Part shown: in pieces, positions 16,910 through 24,677 of the stretch
How the letters are laid out: the number at the start of each line of letters is the position of its first letter
Position numbering within the stretch: position 1 is the first letter of the stretch
Assembly (NCBI GenBank): GCA_002328835.1
Contig: DCWN01000017.1
Coordinates: 237,055 to 277,179, forward strand
From: Acidobacteria bacterium UBA2161
Lineage (GTDB): Bacteria > Acidobacteriota > Vicinamibacteria > Vicinamibacterales > UBA823
Direction of reading: 5' to 3'
DNA: 40,125 bases
Notes under the pieces: model-generated
What the model was told of the DNA's origin: nothing
Seen by the model: the letters and a program-made list of their open reading frames with translations, nothing else
Database searches by the model: none
Position numbers and translations under genes: made by a program

Positions 16910-17368
16910 ATGGATTCCCGCCTGACCGTGGTCCTCTGGACCGTCGTCCTCGTCTTCGTCGCGGCCCGTGTGATGTTCTGGCTGATCGCGCGGCTCAGCC
17001 GATGGGACGCGCTGGCGATACTCTATCCGGCACCCGGGCCGCTCGACGGCCGACGGTTCAGGTTTCAGTACGTCGAGTTTCGCCGGTGGCTCTCATACAA
17101 CGGCTGCGTGACGATCACCGTCAACCCGATCGGCCTCGGACTCTCGCTGACCTTCATCTTCGAGCTGAGTCATGCACCGATCTTCGTGCCCTGGGAAGAA
17201 CTGCGCGCGACGCTCGGCAAGCGCTTTGGCTTTACCGTGGTCCACCTGGCGTTCGCCCGCCTGCCCGACGTGAAGCTCACCTTCTCGCGGCGGGCGTTCG
17301 ATCGGATCGCCGACGCGAGCGGCGGCCGGATGCACGCCGAGGACCCGCGAGCCCTCGACCCCGTCTGA
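16910..17368 (+). CDS. Small membrane-anchored protein of unknown function
   Basis: This is a 152-residue protein from the ATG at 16910; the frame is open further upstream but that part is unlike a protein. A single hydrophobic segment (about 5-27) anchors it. The remainder contains LSRWDALAILYPAPGPLDGR, two short hydrophobic stretches (FIFELSHAPIFVPWEEL) and a basic C-terminal region (VKLTFSRRAFDRI). I do not recognise it. It converges with the GNAT gene, their stops being 10 bp apart. Confidence 0.65.
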   Translation: MDSRLTVVLWTVVLVFVAARVMFWLIARLSRWDALAILYPAPGPLDGRRFRFQYVEFRRWLSYNGCVTITVNPIGLGLSLTFIFELSHAPIFVPWEELRATLGKRFGFTVVHLAFARLPDVKLTFSRRAFDRIADASGGRMHAEDPRALDPV

Positions 17369-17378
17369 TAGTCGTGGG

Positions 17379-17912
17379 TCAGTCGGCCTGGCTGGCCAGG
17401 ACTCCCAGATCGTCCCACCCGTAGCCAACACCAGGGTACTCGGCGTCGCCGAGCCTGATCGGCCGGTCGCCGACGACGCGCCCGCCGACCGAATCGAAGA
17501 ACCCTCGAACCGGGCTGGCCGCCAGTTCCCACAGCACCAGGCGTCCGAAGCCCTGGTCATCGAGCGCCGCCGCACACTCGAACAGCAGGCGCCGGCCGAG
17601 ACCCTGCCGCTGATGTGCCGGGCGGACCGAGATGGCATAGAGTTCGGCGTCGTAGTCGGAAAGCTCGCCGCGGTTTTGACCGCCCGACACGAATCCCACC
17701 ACGCCGTCAGGGTCGGATTCCACCACGAATGTCGCCGGCTTGATGGCGACGCGACCGCCCAGTCGGTACTCCCACGACGACCGGCGAGACTCGACCGACA
17801 TCTCGTCCAGATATGTTCCGGCGACGATGTCGCGGTACGCGGTCTGCCAGGCATCGACCTGCGTCTCGGCGATCGCCAGGGCGTCGGTGGCGGCGGCGGA
17901 GCGGAGTTCCAT
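17379..17912 (-). CDS. GNAT-family N-acetyltransferase
   Basis: This is a 177-residue cytoplasmic protein with the GNAT fold. The acetyl-CoA pyrophosphate loop is VRPAHQRQGLGRRLL near 96-110, after a typical beta-4 strand (AELYAISV). The N-terminal part (AIAETQVDAWQTAYRDIVAGTYLDEM) is typical of this GNAT subgroup. The acceptor, amino acid, peptide or small molecule, cannot be inferred. Confidence 0.85.
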   Translation of the reverse strand: MELRSAAATDALAIAETQVDAWQTAYRDIVAGTYLDEMSVESRRSSWEYRLGGRVAIKPATFVVESDPDGVVGFVSGGQNRGELSDYDAELYAISVRPAHQRQGLGRRLLFECAAALDDQGFGRLVLWELAASPVRGFFDSVGGRVVGDRPIRLGDAEYPGVGYGWDDLGVLASQAD

Positions 17913-17935
17913 CGTTGAGCGCCGTAGTATACGAC

Positions 17936-18031
17936 AAGGAGGGAACGACGAACGGATGGAAGGCGATGCTCTGGCTCGTCCTGCTCGTCTTCCTTGCGAC
18001 GACGGGCATGGCGTCAGTGGCTGCCGACGTC
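17936..18031 (+). other. Possible truncated gene start (RBS plus signal-like peptide)
   Basis: In the 101-bp gap between two minus-strand genes, the plus strand carries AAGGAGGG (17936-17943), an ATG at 17966 and a strongly hydrophobic N-terminus (MLWLVLLVFLATTG...) ending in a cleavage-like ASVAA. The frame then runs antisense through the 3' end of the next gene with unlikely composition. It could be the stump of a gene cut off by rearrangement, or chance. Confidence 0.18.
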
Positions 18032-19015
18032 CGGAACGGTGAAGCTGACTTCGGTCTCGAAGCGACGGAAGTTGGAGTAGGTGGCCTCGCAGAAGATCTC
18101 GCCGTCGTGTTGGCGCGCTGTCCGGCTCCGCCCCCAGCGTTCCTGCGGGTAGTAGAACTCGACGTACCTGTAGCGCTCGCTCATCCTCGCGGGAACGAGC
18201 AACCCGAGCCGCGGATCGGGCTCGCAGTGCACGGTGACCTCGGTTCGAAGTTCGATCGTCGGATCGTCGGTCTCGATCTCGGTTCGCAACACCCGGCCAG
18301 TGCCCGGCTCGATCCAGAGTCGACCTGTCGCGTAGATCGGCACGCCGCCCTCGCCGATGATCAGCGCCGGCGGCGCGAACTCCTCGAAGTCGATCCGCCA
18401 GGTGTCGACGCCGTCAATCCGATCTTCTCCGTCCTTCTCGAACCGGACCCGGTTCTGATCGGCCCAGGTCAGCAGTTGCAGTGCGGTCGTCGGCACGTTG
18501 ACGTTCCCGTATACCTTGCCGATATTGAAGCGCGCGCTCTCGGCGACCAGACGCTCCCAGAGCGCGGCGTCGACCTCCGGCGTTCGCCGGAAGAGATCGA
18601 CCAGCCGTTCCTGCCGGTCCTCGACGGGCGTGCTGTCGACCTCGAAGACGTCGCGGAAGGCGATCCAGGGCTGGTCGTCGCCGGGCTGGATGAAGAGCAG
18701 CAGTTCGGAGGTCATCTCCTGCCGCGTCCAGCTCAAGATCGTGCTGTTCGTTCCGGCAACAGCGCGGGAGGTGAACTTCGACGGGTCGGGCTCGTTGATC
18801 CGCTGGACGTAGTACTCGTCGGCGATGACACTGCCGAGTTGGCGCTTGTAGACGCTGACGTAGGCGCCGGCGCGGCGGAGAACGGCGGTGAGCGTGGTCT
18901 GGGCGTCGCGCTCGCCGGACGCCGCGGTGTCGTGGAGGCTGGCGGCGCAGAGAGCCACGAGGACCGCTCCGATCGGAGCGAGCCAGCCGGGACAGGCGCC
19001 CGGGCGGATACTCAT
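18014..19015 (-). CDS. Secreted protein of unknown function
   Basis: This is a 333-residue protein; GAGAGG lies just before the ATG. An N-terminal hydrophobic segment (about 13-33) looks like a signal peptide. The mature part opens with a helix (LTAVLRRAGAYVSVYKRQLGSVIADEYYVQ) and then forms beta strands with RLWIEPGTGRVLRTEIETDDP near 235-255 and LLVPARMSERYRY. This layout, long strands with an IEPGTGRVLRTE-type turn, recalls periplasmic LolA/LolB-like lipid-binding folds, but that is a guess. I do not recognise the family. It lies 62 bp after the VOC lipoprotein gene and may be in the same transcript. Confidence 0.72.
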   Translation of the reverse strand: MSIRPGACPGWLAPIGAVLVALCAASLHDTAASGERDAQTTLTAVLRRAGAYVSVYKRQLGSVIADEYYVQRINEPDPSKFTSRAVAGTNSTILSWTRQEMTSELLLFIQPGDDQPWIAFRDVFEVDSTPVEDRQERLVDLFRRTPEVDAALWERLVAESARFNIGKVYGNVNVPTTALQLLTWADQNRVRFEKDGEDRIDGVDTWRIDFEEFAPPALIIGEGGVPIYATGRLWIEPGTGRVLRTEIETDDPTIELRTEVTVHCEPDPRLGLLVPARMSERYRYVEFYYPQERWGRSRTARQHDGEIFCEATYSNFRRFETEVSFTVPDVGSH

Positions 19016-19077
19016 CTGCCTCTCAGTGTGGCGAGGCCATTGTAGCAGGCCGTCTCCGGCGGGACCCGCGCGGCGGC

Positions 19078-20085
19078 CTACTGCGCCAGCGCCTCCAGCA
19101 GCTCGGTGTTCAGTTCGTGCTCCAGGAAGGTGTCGAACTCCAGGAAGTAGCCTTCGGGGTCGTAGCCGACGAAGGCCAGGAACCGGTCGTCGGCCTCACT
19201 CACGGCCTCGGATCGCAGCTCGAACGCCTGTTCGTCGCGCGCGTAGTCGAACCAGCCCCGGATGTCGTCGGTGAAGAACGACACGGTGACCGCCTTCGTT
19301 TCGGTCGCATCTCGCATCCCGCGCTCACCGTCCACCAGGCCGATGTAGCCGGCGGGCGACGTCTGGTAGAGCTTCGCCCACCCCTGATCCACGGTCAGGT
19401 CGAGCCCGAACTTCTCCTCCCAGAACGCCTGGATGGCAATCATGTCGGCGTAGTAGAGCCAGAGCACCGTCGCCTTGATGCCCAGGTCCGACGGTGCGGT
19501 CGCGCCCTGATCGGCCGGGGGGTAGAGCGATTCCAGCCGCGCCAGCTGCGGCGTCAACTCGACATTCTCCGGATGGTCGTTGAACCGTTCGAACTCGAGC
19601 AGGTAGCCCTCGGGGTCGAGGACGACGAACCCGTCGTGCGGGCCGTCGGGATCGACGCTGAGCGACGACCGAAACTCGACGTCCTGCCCCTGGAGGTACT
19701 CGTGCCAGGCTTCCAGTTCGTCGGTCAGGAGCGCCAACGCGACCGATTTCGGCTCGTCGGTCGAGTGCATCCCCATCTCGGCGTCGACGAGGATCAGATA
19801 GGACGTCCCGGCCGGACGCAGGATCTTGGCGAAGTCGTAGTCGGCGACCAGGTCGATGCCCAGCGTGTCGGTGTAGAACTCGGCGGCGCGTTCGACGTCG
19901 TCATAGTAGAAGAAGGCATTGTTGGCCGTGATGCCGAATTCGCGGAACGGGTTGGTCGGTTCCACCGAAGCCTCCTCCATCTCCGCCTCCGGCGCCGGCG
20001 CGGGTGACCCGCCACACCCGCCGAGCGTCACCACGATCACACCAAGACCCACCGTCAGCTTCGTCCAGATCACCGTTCGTCGCAT
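19078..20085 (-). CDS. Lipoprotein with two VOC (glyoxalase-fold) domains
   Basis: This is a 335-residue protein from the ATG at 20085, with GGAG upstream at a suitable distance. The signal peptide ends in a lipobox, LGGC, with Cys24 the lipidation site. Two vicinal-oxygen-chelate domains follow: about 47-180 (NAFFYYDDVERAAEFYTDTLG ... GYLLEFERF) and about 205-330 (ADMIAIQAFWEEKFG ... GYFLEFDTF). Each keeps the strand-ending Glu (LLEF, FLEF), but the first-strand metal ligand (usually His or Glu) is replaced by aromatic residues, so metal catalysis is doubtful. Most VOC proteins are cytoplasmic; a lipid-anchored one is unusual and suggests an envelope binding protein. It follows the enolase-superfamily gene by 38 bp. 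Confidence 0.82.
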   Translation of the reverse strand: MRRTVIWTKLTVGLGVIVVTLGGCGGSPAPAPEAEMEEASVEPTNPFREFGITANNAFFYYDDVERAAEFYTDTLGIDLVADYDFAKILRPAGTSYLILVDAEMGMHSTDEPKSVALALLTDELEAWHEYLQGQDVEFRSSLSVDPDGPHDGFVVLDPEGYLLEFERFNDHPENVELTPQLARLESLYPPADQGATAPSDLGIKATVLWLYYADMIAIQAFWEEKFGLDLTVDQGWAKLYQTSPAGYIGLVDGERGMRDATETKAVTVSFFTDDIRGWFDYARDEQAFELRSEAVSEADDRFLAFVGYDPEGYFLEFDTFLEHELNTELLEALAQ

Positions 20086-20123
20086 CGTGACACGCTCCAG
20101 TCGTTGATGGCGCTCCGCACCGG

Positions 20124-21233
20124 TCAAGCCAGGTCCAGCACCGGCGCTCCGAGGGTTTCCATACGCGGGTGAACACCGAGCCCAGGCTCGCAGCCCGCGG
20201 CCAATCGGCCGTCACGCCGCTGGGGCGCGCCGTCGGCCGTGCGCACCGAGACGTAGCTGTTGAAATCGGTTGCCGACAGCAGGTGCGCCGGGGGCGTGCT
20301 GTGCGCCAGGTGCGCGATCGCGGCGGTCGTGACGTCGCTGCCCCAGGTGTCCTCGATCGTCACGGCGATGCCCAGCGCCACGCAGAGATCACGCGCCAGG
20401 CGGGTGGCCGAGAGGCCGCCCAGTTTGCTGATCTTCAGGTTGACGGCGTCCATCGCGCCGTCCGCGTGTCCGCGCAGCAGCACCCCGAGACCGTCGATGG
20501 TCTCGTCGAGCACGAACGGATGGTCGGTCCGTCGTCTGATCGCCAGGCATTCCTCGTAGGTGGCGCAGGGCTGCTCGATGAAGACGTCGACGTCGCGCAC
20601 GGCACGGACGACGCGCGCGGCGTCCTGCATCAGCCACCCGGTGTTGGCGTCAGCGATGAGTACGTCCGTGTCGTCGAGCGCCGCAGCGACCTGGCGGATC
20701 CGTTGCACGTCCGAATCGGGATCCGCCCCGACCTTGAGCTGAAACTTCCGGTAGCCTTCGGATCGATACTGCGCGACCCGTTCGGCCATCGCCTCGGGCG
20801 CCGCCTGGGAGATCGCGCGGTAGAGCAGAAAGTCGTCGCCATAGCGGCCGCCGAGCAGCGTGCAGACCGGCTGCTGGGTGATCTGTCCGAGGATGTCCCA
20901 GCACGCCATGTCGATCGCCGACTTGACGTACGGGTGGCCCTTCAAGGCCGCGTCCATGCGGCGGTTCAGACGCGCCAACTGGGTCGGGTCCTCGCCCAGC
21001 AGGTGCGGGCCGATCTCGGCGATCCCGGCTCGCACGCCGCCGGCGTAGGCCGGCAGGTAGGCTGGCCCCAGTGGGCAGACCTCCCCGTGCCCGATGACAC
21101 CCGTGTCGGTCTCGACCCGCACGATGGTGCTGTCGAACACCTCGACCGAGTTGCCGCCCGACCAGTGGTAGCGGCCTTCGTGCAGCGGCAGGTCGACCTG
21201 AAACGCGGCGATGCGGGCGATCTTCAGAGCCAT
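20124..21233 (-). CDS. Mandelate racemase/muconate lactonizing-type enolase-superfamily enzyme
   Basis: This is a 369-residue protein starting at the ATG at 21233, 10 bases inside the end of the upstream GNAT gene. The capping domain (about 1-125) has GEVCPLGPAYLPAYAGG, and the barrel has Mg ligands D195 (ADANTGW), E220 (IEQP) and D243 (LDE). Catalytic lysines are K167 (KFQLKVG) and K267 (NLKISKLGG), 100 residues apart as in the MLE subgroup. The usual K-x-K is Q-L-K here. The family performs alpha-proton abstraction: racemisation, epimerisation or dehydration. Overall it most resembles enzymes acting on proline derivatives (cis-3-hydroxyproline dehydratase or hydroxyproline-betaine epimerase type); N-acylamino-acid racemase is an alternative. 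Confidence 0.85.
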   Translation of the reverse strand: MALKIARIAAFQVDLPLHEGRYHWSGGNSVEVFDSTIVRVETDTGVIGHGEVCPLGPAYLPAYAGGVRAGIAEIGPHLLGEDPTQLARLNRRMDAALKGHPYVKSAIDMACWDILGQITQQPVCTLLGGRYGDDFLLYRAISQAAPEAMAERVAQYRSEGYRKFQLKVGADPDSDVQRIRQVAAALDDTDVLIADANTGWLMQDAARVVRAVRDVDVFIEQPCATYEECLAIRRRTDHPFVLDETIDGLGVLLRGHADGAMDAVNLKISKLGGLSATRLARDLCVALGIAVTIEDTWGSDVTTAAIAHLAHSTPPAHLLSATDFNSYVSVRTADGAPQRRDGRLAAGCEPGLGVHPRMETLGAPVLDLA

Positions 21234-21706
21234 CGATACATCACCAGTGCGTCGGTGAGCCCCAGACGCGTGTGGCGAAACGCCTTCGGCAACGTGCCCA
21301 CGACGTCGAACCCCATCCGCTTCCACAGGTCGACGGCATCCGCGTTCGACGCCACGACCAGGTTGTACTGCATCGCCAGATACCCGAGTTGCCGCGCGGC
21401 GTCGAGTGAATGCTCGCACATCGCACGCCCAACGCCGGTCCGCCGCGCCGAAGCACGCACCATGTAGCCGGCGTTGCACACATGCGACCCGAGACCGGGG
21501 TAATTGTCCTTGAGATAGTAGGTGCCGACGACCTCACCGTCGGTCTCGGCCACGTAGGTCGCCTTCGGCAGGTCGAACAGGAGCCGCATCGCCTCGTCGT
21601 GCGACGTGTCGGGCGCGAAGGGGTAGGTCTCACCCGCCGCGACGATCTCGTGAAAGATCGTCCATGCGCCCTCACGGTCCCTCGCCTCGGCCGGCCGAAT
21701 CAGCAT
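21224..21706 (-). CDS. GNAT-family N-acetyltransferase
   Basis: This is a 160-residue protein. It has a PAT-like N-terminus (EIVAAGETYPFAPDTS), the central GSHVCNAGYMVRASARRTGVGRAM segment (split here) with the acyl-CoA loop, and the closing LWKRMGFDVVGTLPKAFRH, a well-conserved ending of this cytoplasmic subgroup. Its TGA lies 10 bases inside the enolase-superfamily gene, so the two are made together. Upstream it shares a palindromic -10 element with the divergent M20 hydrolase. The acyl donor and acceptor are unknown. Confidence 0.86.
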   Translation of the reverse strand: MLIRPAEARDREGAWTIFHEIVAAGETYPFAPDTSHDEAMRLLFDLPKATYVAETDGEVVGTYYLKDNYPGLGSHVCNAGYMVRASARRTGVGRAMCEHSLDAARQLGYLAMQYNLVVASNADAVDLWKRMGFDVVGTLPKAFRHTRLGLTDALVMYRWL

Positions 21707-21723
21707 CGTCTGTCGCGGCGCCG

Positions 21724-21731
21724 ATTATAAT
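21724..21731. promoter_or_regulatory. Palindromic bidirectional -10 element
   Basis: ATTATAAT is its own reverse complement and contains a perfect TATAAT on each strand (plus 21726-21731, minus 21724-21729). It lies in the 77-bp gap between the divergent GNAT (start 21706) and M20 (start 21784) genes and is the only AT-rich spot there. Predicted leaders are about 10 bases for the GNAT gene and about 46 bases for the M20 gene. No good -35 boxes are visible. Confidence 0.55.
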
Positions 21732-21783
21732 CGACCGGCCCGGCGGGTGGTTGGCGCGTGGGGCGGGCCAGGGAGGAGCGACG

Positions 21784-23025
21784 ATGGACGAACGACGGGC
21801 GGCGCTGCGAATCGATGCACACCGGTTGCGCAACCGATTCGACGCCCTGGCGGAAATCGGTGCGACCGGCGACGGTGGCGTGCACCGCCCAGCGCTCGGA
21901 ACCGATCATCTGCGGGCTCGGGAGTGGTTTCTCGCCGAGGCGGGCGCCATCGGCCTCGACACCCGCGTGGACGGCGCCGGCAATCAGTCGGCAACGCTGG
22001 CGTGCGGTCCGGCGGATGCGCCCGCGCTGCTCCTCGGCTCGCATCTCGACTCGGTGCGCCACGGCGGCCGGTTCGACGGCGCACTCGGCGTCCTCGCCGC
22101 CCTGGAGGCCTTGCAGGTCGTGAAGGACGCGGGCGTCCAACTCGACACGAATCTCGAGGCGATCGACTTCACCGACGAAGAGGGGACCCATCTCGGCTTT
22201 CTCGGCAGCCTGGCCGTGAGCGGGGCGATGACCGCCGACGAACTCCGTCGGCCGGGGAGCGGCCTCGAGGCCTTCCAGGCCGCGCTCGCCGACGCCGGCC
22301 TCACGGAGGCGTCGATTCTCGGCGCCACGCGCGACCCGTCGATGATCGCGGGCTACCTCGAATTGCACATCGAACAGGGTAGCCGGCTGAACGTGATGAC
22401 GTCGGACATCGGCGTCGTCACGGCAATCGTCGGTCTGCGCCGACAGAACGTCACGTATGTCGGCCGGGCCGACCACGCCGGGACGATCTCCATGACCGAC
22501 CGACTCGACGCCGGTCAGGGCGCGGCCGGCCTGATGCTCGCAGCGCGGGAACTCGTCATGACCGACTTCCCTGACAGCGTCGTCAACACCGGGGTCATCG
22601 CGTTCGAGCCCGGGGCGATGAACGTCGTGCCCGAGCGAGCCCGTCTGACGCTCGAATTCCGGGCGCCGGTCGCCGACGACCTCGCGCGGCTGGGCGTCGC
22701 GTTGGAAGAGATGGTGCGGGCCGAGGCGCGGACGCGAAACCTCGGCGTCGAGATCGATGAGGTCGACGGGATTCAGCCCGTGCAGCTCGACCCCCGGGCC
22801 CAGCACGCGCTCGCCAGCGCGGCCGATCGCCTCGGCCTCAGCCACGTCGCGATGCCGTCCGGCGCGGGCCACGACGCCCAGGTGATGGCGCGGATCTGCC
22901 CGGCGGGCATGATCTTCGTTCCGTCGGCCGGTGGCTTCAGCCACTCGGCGCGCGAGTTCACCGAATGGGACGACTGCGTGAACGGCGCGAACGTCCTGCT
23001 GCAGGCGGCAGTGGGCGGGCTCTGA
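21784..23025 (+). CDS. M20-family Zn-dependent amidohydrolase (carbamoylase/allantoate type)
   Basis: This is a 413-residue protein; GGAGGAG at 21772-21778 fixes the ATG at 21784. Typical motifs are present: GSHLDSVRHGGRFDGALG (H87, bridging D98), FTDEEGTHLGFLGS (E132/E133), ELHIEQG (H195), GRADHAGTISM in the lid domain and GFSHSAREF near the end. These match the N-carbamoyl-L-amino-acid hydrolase / allantoate amidohydrolase branch of M20, which cleaves carbamoyl or related amide groups from amino-acid-like substrates. The gene is divergent from the GNAT/enolase-superfamily pair across a shared promoter, suggesting a common pathway. The exact substrate is unknown. Confidence 0.88.
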   Translation: MDERRAALRIDAHRLRNRFDALAEIGATGDGGVHRPALGTDHLRAREWFLAEAGAIGLDTRVDGAGNQSATLACGPADAPALLLGSHLDSVRHGGRFDGALGVLAALEALQVVKDAGVQLDTNLEAIDFTDEEGTHLGFLGSLAVSGAMTADELRRPGSGLEAFQAALADAGLTEASILGATRDPSMIAGYLELHIEQGSRLNVMTSDIGVVTAIVGLRRQNVTYVGRADHAGTISMTDRLDAGQGAAGLMLAARELVMTDFPDSVVNTGVIAFEPGAMNVVPERARLTLEFRAPVADDLARLGVALEEMVRAEARTRNLGVEIDEVDGIQPVQLDPRAQHALASAADRLGLSHVAMPSGAGHDAQVMARICPAGMIFVPSAGGFSHSAREFTEWDDCVNGANVLLQAAVGGL

Positions 23026-23071
23026 CCCCAGAACTCACTTGGGCTGGCGCGGAGGCTTCGTTCGCAGACGG

Positions 23072-24631
23072 TCAGTCTCCGCCAAACTTGATTCCCTGCG
23101 CCAGCGGCAGCTCGGTACCCCAGTTGACCGTGTTGGTCTGGCGGCGCATGTAAGCCCGCCAGGCGTCGGTGCCCGACTCGCGTCCACCGCCCGTCTCTTT
23201 CTCGCCGCCGAACGCGCCGCCGATCTCGGCGCCACTGGTGCCGATGTTGACGTTGGCGATGCCGCAGTCGCTGCCGCGAGCCGACAGGAAGTGCTCGGCT
23301 TCCCGCAGGTGCTCTGTGAAGATCGCCGACGACAGCCCCTGCGGCACGCCGTTCTGCAGCGCCACGGCCTGATCGATCTCGTCGACCGCCTGCGCCGGCG
23401 TCGCCTCGGCCGTGCCGTAGTCGATGAGATAGAGGATCGGCCCGAACGTCTCCTCCTGCACGATGCTGAAGTCGTTCCCCGCGGTCGCGACACACGGCGT
23501 GACGTAGTGTCCGCCGGGGTGATCGGCATCATCGAGGCGCTCGCCGCCCCACAGGATCTCGCCGCCCTCGTCCGTGACGCGCGTCGCCGCCCGCGTGAGG
23601 TCCGCGACGGCGTCGTGGCTCACCAGCGGCCCCATCAAGGTCTCCGGCTGGCGAGGATCGCCGATGCGGATCCCGGCGTAGGCGCGCTTCAGACGCGTCA
23701 TCAGCTCGTCCCGGATCGAGCGGTGGCAGATGACTCGCCGCGTGCTGGTGCACCGCTGGCCGGCCGTGCCGACTGCCCCGAACACGATGGCTGGGAGCGC
23801 CAGGTCGAGATTGGCGTGGGCCGTAACGATGATCGCGTTGTTGCCGCCGAGTTCCAGGATGGTGCGGCCCAGGCGCCCACTGACGACCTCGGCCACCCGA
23901 TGGCCGACCTCGCAACTTCCGGTCGCCGAGATCAGGCCGACGCGGCGATCGTGCAGCAACCGCTCGCCGATCGTCGACCCACCGCCGATAGTCAACGAGA
24001 AGATCGCCGGATCGACATCATTGGCGCGACAGACCGCCTCGGCGATGCGGGTCACCGCCACCGCGGTCAACGGCGTCCGGCTCGCCGGCTTCCAGACGGT
24101 GCTGTTGCCGCAGACCGCGCCGATCGCCGTGTTCCAGCTCCACACGGCGACCGGGAAGTTGAACGCGCTAACGACCCCGATGACGCCGAGCGGATGCCAC
24201 TGCTCGAACATCCGGAGGTCGGGGCGCTCGGACGGCATCGTGAGACCGTACAGCTGCCGGGACAGCCCGCAGGCGAAGTCGCAGATGTCGATCATCTCCT
24301 GGACTTCACCTTCTCCCTCCGCCGCGATCTTGCCCATCTCGAGCGTCACGAGTGCGCCGAGCGCCGGCTTGGCCGCTCGGAGGCGGTCGCCGAGCTGGCG
24401 CACGACCTCACCGCGCCGGGGCGCCGGGATCGCGCGCCAGGCAAAGAAGGCTCGCTGCGCCCGCTCGACGATCTGCTCGTACTCGTCCTCGGTGACGGTC
24501 TTGACCGACGCGATCGGCGACCCGTCGATCGGCGTGCGCACTTCGATCTCGGGCCCGGAGCCGAGCCACTCGCCCGCGAACCCTCCGGGGTTGGTCGTCG
24601 TGATACCAAGGCTCTTGAGCAGATCAGACAT
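23072..24631 (-). CDS. ALDH7-type aldehyde dehydrogenase (aminoadipate-semialdehyde type)
   Basis: This is a 519-residue cytoplasmic protein. Catalytic residues are C294 in GQRCTSTRR and E260 in ILELGGNNA, with N158 in FNFP and K181 in WKP binding the intermediate and cofactor. The sequence around them (GTAGQRCTSTRR, NGVPQGLSSAIFT, SGAEIGGAFGGEKETGGGRESG, shown in parts) is characteristic of ALDH7/antiquitin, which oxidises alpha-aminoadipate semialdehyde to aminoadipate in lysine breakdown with NAD+. It is the last gene of the amino-acid/peptide operon, 46 bp after the N-acetyltransferase. Family confidence is high; the precise substrate is inferred. Confidence 0.9.
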   Translation of the reverse strand: MSDLLKSLGITTTNPGGFAGEWLGSGPEIEVRTPIDGSPIASVKTVTEDEYEQIVERAQRAFFAWRAIPAPRRGEVVRQLGDRLRAAKPALGALVTLEMGKIAAEGEGEVQEMIDICDFACGLSRQLYGLTMPSERPDLRMFEQWHPLGVIGVVSAFNFPVAVWSWNTAIGAVCGNSTVWKPASRTPLTAVAVTRIAEAVCRANDVDPAIFSLTIGGGSTIGERLLHDRRVGLISATGSCEVGHRVAEVVSGRLGRTILELGGNNAIIVTAHANLDLALPAIVFGAVGTAGQRCTSTRRVICHRSIRDELMTRLKRAYAGIRIGDPRQPETLMGPLVSHDAVADLTRAATRVTDEGGEILWGGERLDDADHPGGHYVTPCVATAGNDFSIVQEETFGPILYLIDYGTAEATPAQAVDEIDQAVALQNGVPQGLSSAIFTEHLREAEHFLSARGSDCGIANVNIGTSGAEIGGAFGGEKETGGGRESGTDAWRAYMRRQTNTVNWGTELPLAQGIKFGGD

Positions 24632-24677
24632 AGCTCATCCTACACTGCCGCCGGCCGACGCAGAGCCGGGCCATTCG

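Noticed and set aside
17813..19045. Plus-strand frame of about 410 codons opposite the secreted protein at 18014-19015
   Set aside because: Apart from the signal-like start reported separately, the rest has mirror-frame composition, while the minus-strand protein looks natural.
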